Part shown: positions 40,212-48,240 of the stretch, piece by piece | Numbering within the stretch: position 1 is the stretch's first letter | Layout: every line of letters begins with the position of its first letter | From: Saccharopolyspora rosea | GTDB taxonomy: Bacteria; Actinomycetota; Actinomycetes; Mycobacteriales; Pseudonocardiaceae | Assembly (NCBI RefSeq): GCF_025643595.1 | Contig: NZ_CP102826.1 | Coordinates: forward strand, 3,410,001 to 3,474,000 | Length of the DNA stretch: 64,000 bases | Direction: 5' to 3' | Notes under the pieces: generated by a model | The model's database searches: none | Told to the model about the DNA's origin: nothing | The model's input: the letters and a program-made list of their open reading frames with translations, nothing else | Program-made: the position numbers and the translations under genes

Positions 40212-41471
40212 GTGCCCATCGCGCTGCTCGCGCTCGCCGTCGGAGCCTTCGGCATCGGCATGACGGAGTTCGTCATGATGGGCGTGCTGCCGCAGGCGGC
40301 CGCCGACCTCGGTGTCTCGATCCCCACCGCGGGGAACCTGATCACCGCCTACGCGCTGGGAGTGGTGATCGGCGCTCCCGCCCTGACGGTCCTGGGCGCG
40401 CGCCTGCCCCGGAAAACCCTGCTCGTGCTGACGATGAGCATGTTCACCGTCGGCAACGCGCTGTTCGCGTTCGCCCCGACCGCCGACTTCGGCATGGCGT
40501 TCCGGTTCCTGGCCGGACTCCCGCACGGCGCGTTCTTCGGCGCCGGCGCCGTCGTGGCCGCCGGCCTGGCCGGTCACGGCAAGCGCGCCAAGGCGGTCTC
40601 GATGATGTTCATGGGACTGACCCTGGCCAACGTCGTCGGCGTGCCGCTCGGCACGCTGCTCGGCCAGCACTTCGGCTGGCGGGCCACGTTCGCCGTGGTC
40701 GCCGCCGTCGGCGTCGCCGCGATCGTCGCGATCGCCCGCCTGGTGCCCCACCAGGGGAGGCCGAGCCCGAAGCAGGCCGCCGTGCTCGAACAGGTCGCGG
40801 CCTTCCGGCACCCGCAGGTGTGGCTGGCCCTGTCCATCGTGACCTTCGGCCTCGGCGGGACGTTCGCCTGCCTGAGCTACCTCAGCCCCGTGCTCACCGA
40901 GGTCTCCGGCTACTCCCCGACCGCGATGACGATGCTGCTGGCGCTGGCCGGGCTGGGCATGACGGTCGGCAACTTCGTCGGCGGCCGGATCGCCGACCGC
41001 GCGCTGATGCCGGGCGTCTACGCCGCGCTGATCGGCATCGCCGCGGTGCTCGCCGCGTTCACCATCACCTCCGGCAACAAGGTGACCGCCGCGGTGACGG
41101 TCTTCCTCATCGGTGCGCTGGGCTTCATGGTGGCCCCGATCATGCAGGCGCTGGTGATGAAGAAGGCGGCCGGGGCGCCGTCGCTGGTGTCGGCGGCCCT
41201 GCAGTCGGCCTTCAACATCGCCAACTCGATCGGCGCCTCGGCCGGTGGCCTGGCCATCGCCCACGGCTTCGGGCTGCTGTCGCCGAACGTGGTCGGTTCG
41301 CTGCTCTCGCTGCTCGGCCTGGCGCTGGCCGTGGTCGCCGGAGTCCTGGACCGCTCCGGCCGCCGCGAGCCCGCGACCGAACCCGCCGAGCCCGTCACCG
41401 AGCCGGTCGCCGAGGAGGCGCCCGCGGAGCCGGTGCGCCCGACCCCGCGCCCGGAGCTCGTCCCGGCCTGA
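40212..41471 (+). CDS. MFS efflux transporter (DHA1/arabinose-efflux type)
   Basis: The 419-residue protein has twelve hydrophobic segments and the DHA1 features TEFVMMGVLPQAAADLGVS in helix 1, GARLPRKTLL in the 2-3 loop and FRFLAGLPHGAFFGAG for helix 4-5, like the AraJ/YdhP/chloramphenicol-resistance group. A Pro/Glu-rich tail of about 35 residues follows the last helix. GTG 40212 has GAGAGGAG upstream. The family exports sugars, drugs or metabolites. A terminator-like hairpin follows the stop codon. Substrate is unknown. Confidence 0.88.
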   Translation: MPIALLALAVGAFGIGMTEFVMMGVLPQAAADLGVSIPTAGNLITAYALGVVIGAPALTVLGARLPRKTLLVLTMSMFTVGNALFAFAPTADFGMAFRFLAGLPHGAFFGAGAVVAAGLAGHGKRAKAVSMMFMGLTLANVVGVPLGTLLGQHFGWRATFAVVAAVGVAAIVAIARLVPHQGRPSPKQAAVLEQVAAFRHPQVWLALSIVTFGLGGTFACLSYLSPVLTEVSGYSPTAMTMLLALAGLGMTVGNFVGGRIADRALMPGVYAALIGIAAVLAAFTITSGNKVTAAVTVFLIGALGFMVAPIMQALVMKKAAGAPSLVSAALQSAFNIANSIGASAGGLAIAHGFGLLSPNVVGSLLSLLGLALAVVAGVLDRSGRREPATEPAEPVTEPVAEEAPAEPVRPTPRPELVPA

Positions 41472-41506
41472 CCCGGCGGGGCGATCCCCCGAGCGCCCCG
41501 CCGCCC

Positions 41507-41549
41507 GCCCGGGAGCCATTCGTCCTCAGTGGACAGATGGCTCCCGGGC
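41507..41549 (+). terminator. Long-stem hairpin after efflux gene
   Basis: GCCCGGGAGCCAT at 41507-41519 pairs perfectly with ATGGCTCCCGGGC at 41537-41549 around a 17-base loop. It starts 36 bases after the MFS stop codon and lies 57 bases before the next gene, so it probably ends the efflux transcript. Confidence 0.65.
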
Positions 41550-41605
41550 TCTTCTCCCGCGAAATCGCGCGACAACGACCGGGTTGATCGCCGACACTGG
41601 AACGC

Positions 41606-42601
41606 ATGCGTTGGAGCAGCGACGTGTGGCGGGCCGACTGGATCGGTCCTCGGTTGGCGCCGTTCGACAGCGGCGAGGTGACCTCCGTCGTGCCCGACGG
41701 GTTCGAGTCCTACGCCCGGATCCTGCACCCGTGCCCGGACACCGACGGCGGAACCGTGCGCTGGTCGCGGGTGGCGCAGTGGAGCGGGATCCCGCTGCGC
41801 CCGGGCATGCAGTTCACCGAGATCGCCTTCCCCGAGCACACCCCGGACGGTCCCGTCCCCTGCGACCACGGCCCCGTCGAGGGAACCCTGCCGCGCGGTG
41901 ACGCGGCGGCGCTGACGGCGCCGCTCGCCGCGCACACCTCGACCCCCGGCACGTGCTGGTTCTGCGTCTGGGACGGGTTCGGCTGGGACAACTGGGTTCC
42001 GCTGACCTTCGGCGACGGCGACGCGCCCGCACTCCCGCCGTTCCGGGACCCGGTCCCGTCCGAGGTGCGCGACGGTCCCCGGGTGCGGCTGCCGCACCGC
42101 GACTACTTCCTCTACGGCGGCCCGGCGTCCGACGTGGTGGCGCTGGCCGACGCGGTGGACCAGACGCCGAACCTGTGGTGGCCCGAGGACCGGGCCTGGT
42201 GCGCGGGCACCGACATCGACCTGCCCGTCACCTACCTCGGCGGCTCGGCGGACCTGATCGCCGCCGTCCTCGCCGACGACCGCATCGAGGCGCAACCGGC
42301 CCGGCCGCACGAGGAGGACCACCACCTGCGCGGGCCTGCCTGGCTCGCCGACCGGATCGACGAGGCGGTGTCCGAGCTGCTCCTCGACGGGCGGACCCGG
42401 GTGGACACCGTCCACGGCAGCACCCACGCCCACCTGGAGAACCGCCCGGACGGCGCGCAGCGCCTCGCGGTGCGGTACTCGCGCGGCAACGGGTCGGCGG
42501 GCATCGGGGGTACGTTCGTGCGCACCACCGACGACGAGGAACGACGACGGCAGATCCACCACCAACTCACGTTCTCCGTCCTCGGCCTCATCCACTTCTA
42601 A
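41606..42601 (+). CDS. Conserved-looking actinobacterial protein of unknown function
   Basis: The 331-residue soluble protein is rich in Trp, Asp and Pro and has no membrane segment or signal. Recognisable stretches are FESYARILHPCPDTDGG near residue 33, CWFCVWDGFGWDNW near 115 and YFLYGGPASDV near 165. Proteins with this opening occur in many actinobacteria, but I know no function. The ATG at 41606 has no clear ribosome site. The TAA stop lies three bases before repeat copy B. Confidence 0.7.
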   Translation: MRWSSDVWRADWIGPRLAPFDSGEVTSVVPDGFESYARILHPCPDTDGGTVRWSRVAQWSGIPLRPGMQFTEIAFPEHTPDGPVPCDHGPVEGTLPRGDAAALTAPLAAHTSTPGTCWFCVWDGFGWDNWVPLTFGDGDAPALPPFRDPVPSEVRDGPRVRLPHRDYFLYGGPASDVVALADAVDQTPNLWWPEDRAWCAGTDIDLPVTYLGGSADLIAAVLADDRIEAQPARPHEEDHHLRGPAWLADRIDEAVSELLLDGRTRVDTVHGSTHAHLENRPDGAQRLAVRYSRGNGSAGIGGTFVRTTDDEERRRQIHHQLTFSVLGLIHF

Positions 42602-42604
42602 GGA

Positions 42605-42852
42605 GTGTTTCGGAAGTGCTTTGCGTGGCGGTGCCGGGAGCGGAACCTCAGCGGCCCGCCCGTCGCCCGACCGCCGCCCCCCAACGAGGCGCTTCGCGCC
42701 ACGGTCACATCGGCTCCGGGAGCCCCTCCTGATGTATGCCCAATACACGGCGTCGGGGCTGTCCTCGCGAGCCGACCGCTGAGAACCCGCGGCGGTGCAA
42801 GCTGCGAGACCACTCACTGAAAGAGAAAGCGGCTGACGCCGCTTGTAAAACA
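42605..42852. repeat. Dispersed MITE-like repeat, long form (copy B)
   Basis: This 248 bp element is the inverted counterpart of 9250-9498 with the same length and about nine in ten matching bases by eye. It starts GTGTTTCGGAAG and ends CTTGTAAAACAC, imperfect inverted termini. Conserved blocks include CAATACACGGCGTCGGGGCT and GCTGAGAACCCGCGGCGGTG. It fills the space between a rightward gene stop and a leftward gene stop. Confidence 0.88.
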
Positions 42853-42865
42853 CGCGCTATCCCCA

Positions 42866-43380
42866 TCAGTCCACAGTGTCCGTCCACTGCGGAACATCCC
42901 GTGCTGCCGCGGGGTTCAGGTCGTCGGCGAGTTCGCGGTAGCGGTCGTACCAGTACTCCAACAGCGCGGTGGCGTTGCGGCACGCGCGGCAGTAGAGCTT
43001 GGCCTCCTCCCAGAACGAGGGCACGACCGGCTCGGCCGGAGCCCGGGCCGGTGCGCGGGAGTGCGGCTGGTGGTCGAGCCCGGCCGGGTGCCGCCGGAGC
43101 GCCGGGCGCGGACGGGCATCGACCCCGTCCGGATGGCCCAGGACGGCCGCGAGGTGCCCGAGCGGTTGTCGCGGCCAGTCGCCCACCCCCGCCGGGCACG
43201 GGGCCCGGGCGCGGACGACTCCGGACGGGTCAGCATCGTCCAGCCACCGGAGGTCTTGACGGCGCGGCGCGCCGCCGGGTCGTCCGGGGCGTCGTCGGGG
43301 TGGATGCGCACCGTGCCGACGGGGTCGGCGGCGGGGCGGTCGGCGGGTGTCGCGGTCTCCTTGCGGTCATCGGTGGTCAT
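42866..43380 (-). pseudogene. Hypothetical gene interrupted by a one-base frameshift
   Basis: From ATG 43380 the frame gives a sensible N-terminal part, including VRIHPDDAPDDPAARRAVK and TSGGWTMLTRPE, then turns into Arg/Ser-rich nonsense after about codon 63. The next frame over resumes a protein-like sequence at VGDWPRQPLGHLAAVLGH and runs through SFWEEAKLYCRACRNATALL to the TGA at 42866. The switch falls at a five-G tract (43187-43191 on the plus strand as C). One extra base there restores a continuous protein of about 171 residues. Either a true frameshift, a phase-variable tract or a sequencing error fits; a separate gene starting at GTG 43186 is less likely. Function is unrecognised. 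Confidence 0.55.
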
Positions 43381-43594
43381 GCCGGGTGGTCTCCGTCCGG
43401 ACGGTCACCGGTGCGGTGAGGGAGCACGGGTCGCACGTCCAGGATGATCGCCGCCGCCGGTCCAGCCGAGCCGCTGATCGGATGGCGCCGGGCGGCGCGG
43501 GCCGGGCGCCCGTTCGGGCAGGCCCGTTTCCCAGCTCTCCCGACGGCTCGACCATCCTTGACATCCCAGGTTGCCCGGGTCACTCTTTCGGGCC

Positions 43595-44332
43595 ATGAAC
43601 CTGTCGGACAGCCGTACAGCCGGACAGGGCGTGCACCGGGTCAGCGCGATGGAAGCCGTGCTGGCGCAGCTGCGGGAGGCCATCGAACGGGGAACTTACC
43701 CGGTCGGCGGCAAGCTCCCGTCCGAGGCCGTCCTGAGCCGGGAGTTCGACGTCAGCCGGTCCGTGGTGCGCGAGGCGCTGCGGGGCCTGCAGGCGCTCGG
43801 GCTGACCCTGTCGCGGACCGGCAAGGGGACCTTCGTGGTCGCCGACCGGCCCGCCGACAACCCCCGGTTCGGGCACTACTCGGCGCGGGACCTGCACGAG
43901 GTGCGCAGGCACGTCGAGGTGCCCGCCGCCGGGTACGCCGCCCAGCGGCACCGCCCGGACGACCTGGACGAGCTCACCGCGCTGCTGGAGCGCATGGAGG
44001 AGGAGACCGACAACACCGCGTGGGTGGCGTTGGACTCGCTGTTCCACATCACCATCGCCCAGGCATCCGGCAACCCGGTGTTCGGCAAGGTCATCGAGGA
44101 GATCCGGGACGCGTTGGCGCGGCAGTCCGCCTTCCTCAACCAACTGGGCAACCGGCGGGAGGCGTCCAACGTCGAGCACCGCCGTGTCGTCGAAGCGATC
44201 GCCTCCGGCTCCGCGGAGGCCGCGTCGGCGGCCATGACCGCCCACCTCGGCCATGTCGAGGACACCCTGACCGACATCGTGACGAGCACGCGAACGGCCG
44301 CGCCGCGGCCAGAACGGAGGCTGGGCCCATGA
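43595..44332 (+). CDS. GntR-family regulator, FadR subfamily
   Basis: The 245-residue protein has a GntR winged helix, with GGKLPSEAVLSREFDVSRS and VVREALRGLQALGL between residues 35 and 72, and an all-helical FCD effector domain whose metal-binding His residues appear in LFHITIAQASGN and EHRRVVEAIASG. ATG 43595 lacks a clear ribosome site. Its TGA overlaps the permease ATG (ATGA), so it is translated with the asparagine-utilisation operon and probably controls it in response to an amino or dicarboxylic acid. Confidence 0.9.
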   Translation: MNLSDSRTAGQGVHRVSAMEAVLAQLREAIERGTYPVGGKLPSEAVLSREFDVSRSVVREALRGLQALGLTLSRTGKGTFVVADRPADNPRFGHYSARDLHEVRRHVEVPAAGYAAQRHRPDDLDELTALLERMEEETDNTAWVALDSLFHITIAQASGNPVFGKVIEEIRDALARQSAFLNQLGNRREASNVEHRRVVEAIASGSAEAASAAMTAHLGHVEDTLTDIVTSTRTAAPRPERRLGP

Positions 44333-45801
44333 GCGAACAGCCGCAGGTGACCGACGCGGGCCGGCGGGCTGCCGGCACCGCCACCGCAGCAGGCGGTGGC
44401 CGGGCACCCGCCGACGCCGGCGACGAGGGATACCGGAAGTCGCTGAAAGCCCGCCACATCAACATGATCGCCATCGGCGGAGCGATCGGCACCGGTTTGT
44501 TCCTGGGCGCCGGCGGCCGACTGGCCCAGGCGGGCCCGGCGCTGGCGATCGTCTACGCGGTGTGCGGGCTGTTCGCCTTCTGCGTGGTGCGCTCGCTCGG
44601 GGAGCTGGTGCTGCACCGGCCCTCGTCCGGCGCCTTCGTCTCCTACGCCCGCGAGTTCATGGGCGAGAAGGGGGCCTACACCGCCGGCTGGATGCACTTC
44701 CTGAACTGGTCGACCACCGGCGTGGCCGACGTCACCGCGATCGCGCTCTACGCGCACTACTGGTCGGTGTTCGCGCCGATCCCGCAGTGGGTTCTCGCGC
44801 TGATCGCGCTCGCGGTGGTGCTCACGCTGAACCTGGTCTCGGTCAAGCTGTTCGGCGAGATGGAGTTCTGGTTCTCCATCATCAAGGTCGCCACCCTGGT
44901 GGTGTTCATGGTGGTCGGCATCGTGCTGATCGTCACCCAGCACCCGATCGACGGCGCCACCCCCGGCCCGCAGCTGCTCGCCGCGCACGGCGGCGTCTTC
45001 CCGGCCGGGGTGCTGCCGATGGTGCTGATCATGCAGGGCGTGGTGTTCGCCTACGCCTCCGTGGAGCTGGTCGGCGTGGCCGCCGGGGAGACGGAGAAGC
45101 CGCGCGAGATCATGCCCAAGGCGGTCAACTCGATCATGTGGCGGATCGGGATCTTCTACGTCGGCTCGGTCGCGCTGCTGGCGATGCTCATGCCGTGGAA
45201 CGCCTACAGCAAGAGCGAGAGCCCGTTCGTCACCGTGCTCTCGCACATCGGCGTGCCCGCGGCGGGCGACGTGATGAACCTCGTGGTGCTGACCGCGGCG
45301 ATGTCGAGCCTGAACTCCGGGCTGTACTCGACCGGCCGCATCCTGCGCTCGATGTCGATGGCCGGGACGGCGCCGAAGTTCACCGGGGTGATGAACCGCA
45401 ACAGCGTGCCCTACGGCGGGATCCTGCTGACCGCGGCGGTGTGCGTGGTCGGGGTCGGCCTCAACTACGTCGTCCCGTCCGAGGCGTTCGAGATCGTGCT
45501 CAACTTCGCCTCCATCGGCATCCTCGGCACCTGGGCGATCATCGTGCTCAGCCACCTGCTGTTCGTCCGCAAGGCCAACCGCGGCGAGGTGACCCGGCCC
45601 GGCTACCGCCTGCCGTTCTCGCCGTACACCGAGATCGTGACGCTGGCGTTCCTGGCCTCCGTGGTGGTGCTGATGGCCTTCGACGACATCGGCCGGATCA
45701 CCCTGCTGTGCCTGCCGTTGATCCTGGCGGCGCTGGTCGCGGGCTGGTTCGCGGTGCGGCGCAGGATCGACACCGCGGTGCTGGACGAGGTGTCCGGATG
45801 A
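44329..45801 (+). CDS. ansP: Amino acid permease (APC superfamily, AnsP/asparagine type)
   Basis: The 490-residue permease has twelve hydrophobic segments. The helix 1 motif MIAIGGAIGTGLFLGAG near residue 47, the SLGELVLHRPSSGAFVSYA region and the ASVELVGVAAGETEKPREI segment near 245 are characteristic of the amino acid transporter family that includes AnsP. The start overlaps the regulator stop and the stop overlaps the asparaginase start, both as ATGA. Being coupled to an asparaginase and an aspartase makes L-asparagine, possibly also aspartate, the likely substrate. Confidence 0.9.
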   Translation: MSEQPQVTDAGRRAAGTATAAGGGRAPADAGDEGYRKSLKARHINMIAIGGAIGTGLFLGAGGRLAQAGPALAIVYAVCGLFAFCVVRSLGELVLHRPSSGAFVSYAREFMGEKGAYTAGWMHFLNWSTTGVADVTAIALYAHYWSVFAPIPQWVLALIALAVVLTLNLVSVKLFGEMEFWFSIIKVATLVVFMVVGIVLIVTQHPIDGATPGPQLLAAHGGVFPAGVLPMVLIMQGVVFAYASVELVGVAAGETEKPREIMPKAVNSIMWRIGIFYVGSVALLAMLMPWNAYSKSESPFVTVLSHIGVPAAGDVMNLVVLTAAMSSLNSGLYSTGRILRSMSMAGTAPKFTGVMNRNSVPYGGILLTAAVCVVGVGLNYVVPSEAFEIVLNFASIGILGTWAIIVLSHLLFVRKANRGEVTRPGYRLPFSPYTEIVTLAFLASVVVLMAFDDIGRITLLCLPLILAALVAGWFAVRRRIDTAVLDEVSG

Positions 45802-46769
45802 CCACGGCGCCCACCGGCGTCCCCGGTCACGTGCCGCTCGTGCACCTGCTGCGCGACGGTCTCGTGGAGGGCGTGCACCACGGCTCGGTCGTGGTGCTCG
45901 CCCCGGACGGGTCGGTGCTGTTCCGGGCCGGGGACGCCGACACCGCCTGCTACCCGCGGTCGGCGGCCAAGCCGATCCAGGCGGTCGCGATGGCCCGGCT
46001 CGGGTTGTCCGTCCCGGCGCACCTGCTGGCGCTGGCCGCGGCCAGCCACTCCGGCGAGCCGTTCCACCTCGCCGGGGCCGAGTGCCTGCTGGAGTCGTGC
46101 GGGGCCGCGGAGTCCGAACTGGGCAACCCGGCGGCGCTGCCGTACGACCCCGTCGAACGGGACCGCTGGGTGGCCGCCGGACGCCCGGCGCGCAAGCTCG
46201 CGCACAACTGCTCCGGCAAGCACGCGGCGATGCTGCACACCGCCCGGATGCACGGCTGGTCCACAGTGGACTACCTGGAGCCGGACCACCCGCTGCAGCG
46301 CGCGATCGCCGACACCGTGCAGGACCTGTCCGGGGAGGAGATCGCGCACACCGCGGCCGACGGCTGCGGCGCGCCGCTGTTCGCGGTGTCCCTGCGGGGG
46401 CTCACCGCCGCGATCGGGCGGATCGCCGGTGCACCGGACGGGACGCCGGACGCCCTCGTGGCGCGGGCGATCCGGGCGCACCCCGAGCACGTGGCCGGGA
46501 CGCGACGCGACGTCGCCGCCCTCATGAAGGCGGTGCCCGGGCTGATCGCCAAGGACGGCTTCGAGGCCGTCCAGGTCGCCGCGCTGCCCGACGGCACCGC
46601 GATCGGCGTCAAGATCGCCGACGGCGCCGACCGGGCGCGCCTGCCGGTCACCCTCGCGGCGCTGGCCGCCGCCGGGGTGGACCCCGACCTGCTGGCGCCG
46701 TTCGCCCCGCGGGACCTGACCGTCACCGGCGAACTGGGACGAGCCCACGACCGGAGGAACCAACCGTGA
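45798..46769 (+). CDS. L-asparaginase, Rhizobium etli II type
   Basis: The 323-residue enzyme belongs to the ReAII-type asparaginases, unrelated to the E. coli AnsA/AnsB fold. It has the S-x-x-K motif YPRSAAKPIQ near residue 52, AASHSGEPFH near 75, the Cys/Lys metal motif NCSGKHAAML near 133 and a second Cys in DGCGAPLF near 190. It hydrolyses asparagine to aspartate and ammonia. ATG overlaps the permease TGA and its own TGA overlaps the next GTG, so production is coupled to uptake and to the aspartase that follows. Confidence 0.92.
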   Translation: MTTAPTGVPGHVPLVHLLRDGLVEGVHHGSVVVLAPDGSVLFRAGDADTACYPRSAAKPIQAVAMARLGLSVPAHLLALAAASHSGEPFHLAGAECLLESCGAAESELGNPAALPYDPVERDRWVAAGRPARKLAHNCSGKHAAMLHTARMHGWSTVDYLEPDHPLQRAIADTVQDLSGEEIAHTAADGCGAPLFAVSLRGLTAAIGRIAGAPDGTPDALVARAIRAHPEHVAGTRRDVAALMKAVPGLIAKDGFEAVQVAALPDGTAIGVKIADGADRARLPVTLAALAAAGVDPDLLAPFAPRDLTVTGELGRAHDRRNQP

Positions 46770-48166
46770 CCACGAGGACCGAACACGACCTGCTGGGCGA
46801 CAAGGAGGTGCCCGCCGCGGCCTACTGGGGCGTGCACACCGAACGGGCCCGGGAGAACTTCCCCATCACCGGGACACCGGTGTCGGCCTACCCGCACCTG
46901 GTCGAGGCGCTGGCGTCGGTGAAGGAGGCCGCCGCCCGCACCAACGCCGAACTCGGCCTGCTCGACGCGGACGTCGCCGAGGCGATCGGGACGGCCTGCC
47001 AGGAGATCCGCGCCGGCGCGCTGCACGACCAGTTCGTCGTCGACGTCATCCAGGGCGGCGCGGGCACCTCGACGAACATGAACGCCAACGAGGTCATCGC
47101 CAACCGCGCGCTCGAACTGCTCGGCCACGCCCGGGGCGACTACCACCGGGTGCACCCGAACGAGCAAGTCAACCTCAGCCAGTCGACGAACGACGCCTAC
47201 CCCACCGCCGTCAACGTCGCCACGATCATCGCGGTGCGCGACCTGTCGGCCGCCATGACCGGGCTGCAGCGCGCGTTCGCGGCCAAGGCCGTGGAGTTCC
47301 AGGACGTGCTGAAGATGGGCCGCACCCAGTTGCAGGACGCGGTTCCGATGACGCTCGGGCAGGAGTTCGGCACCTACGCCGTCATGCTCGGCGAGGACCG
47401 GCAGCGGCTGGACGAGGCCGTCACGCTGCTGCACGAGATCAACCTCGGCGCCACCGCCATCGGCACCGGCCTCAACGCCCCGCCCGGGTACGCCGAGACC
47501 GCCTGCCGCCACCTGGTGGAGATCACCGGGCTGCCGCTGACGACCGCCTCCGACCTGGTCGAGGCGACGCAGGACTGCGGTGCCTTCGTGCACCTGTCCG
47601 GGGTGCTCAAGCGCATCGCGGTGAAGCTGTCCAAGACGTGCAACGACCTGCGGTTGCTCTCGTCCGGTCCGCGCGCCGGGCTCAACGAGATCGACCTGCC
47701 CGCGGTGCAGGCGGGTTCGTCGATCATGCCGGGCAAGATCAACCCGGTGATCCCCGAGGTGGTCAACCAGGTCGCCTTCGAGGTGGTCGGCAACGACGTG
47801 ACGATCAGCATGGCCGCCGAGTCCGGCCAGTTGCAGCTCAACGCGTTCGAGCCGATCATCCTGCACGCGCTGTCGGAGAGCGTCACCCACCTCACCGCGG
47901 CCTGCCGGGTGCTCGCCGAGCGCTGCGTCTCCGGGATCACCGCGCACCCCGACATCACCCGCGCCTACGTGGAGAACTCGATCGGCCTGGTGACCGCGTT
48001 GAACCCGGCCATCGGCTACGCCAAGGCGACCGAGATCGCCCGGGAGGCGCTGGCCACCGGCCGCGGCGTCGCGGACCTGGTGCGCGAACGCGGCCTCGTC
48101 CCGGCCGACCGGCTCGCCGAACTCCTCCGCCCGGAGAACCTCGCCCACCCCCGGGAGAGGAGCTGA
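46766..48166 (+). CDS. aspA: Aspartate ammonia-lyase
   Basis: The 466-residue enzyme has the aspartase/fumarase superfamily regions: GAGTSTNMNANEVI near residue 95, HPNEQVNLSQSTNDAYPT near 132 and the catalytic loop GSSIMPGKINPVIPEVVNQ near 315, whose first Ser is the base. The asparagine-utilisation context favours aspartase over class II fumarase. GTG 46766 overlaps the asparaginase stop and has GGAGG eight bases upstream. It splits aspartate to fumarate and ammonia, completing asparagine breakdown into the citric acid cycle. Confidence 0.92.
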   Translation: MTTRTEHDLLGDKEVPAAAYWGVHTERARENFPITGTPVSAYPHLVEALASVKEAAARTNAELGLLDADVAEAIGTACQEIRAGALHDQFVVDVIQGGAGTSTNMNANEVIANRALELLGHARGDYHRVHPNEQVNLSQSTNDAYPTAVNVATIIAVRDLSAAMTGLQRAFAAKAVEFQDVLKMGRTQLQDAVPMTLGQEFGTYAVMLGEDRQRLDEAVTLLHEINLGATAIGTGLNAPPGYAETACRHLVEITGLPLTTASDLVEATQDCGAFVHLSGVLKRIAVKLSKTCNDLRLLSSGPRAGLNEIDLPAVQAGSSIMPGKINPVIPEVVNQVAFEVVGNDVTISMAAESGQLQLNAFEPIILHALSESVTHLTAACRVLAERCVSGITAHPDITRAYVENSIGLVTALNPAIGYAKATEIAREALATGRGVADLVRERGLVPADRLAELLRPENLAHPRERS

Positions 48167-48240
48167 CGGCACTCGCCCGAACCCGTGCGGTGGCGCGCTG
48201 ATCGGATGCGCCGCGGTGCGGGCGGCGTGAGACTGACCCG

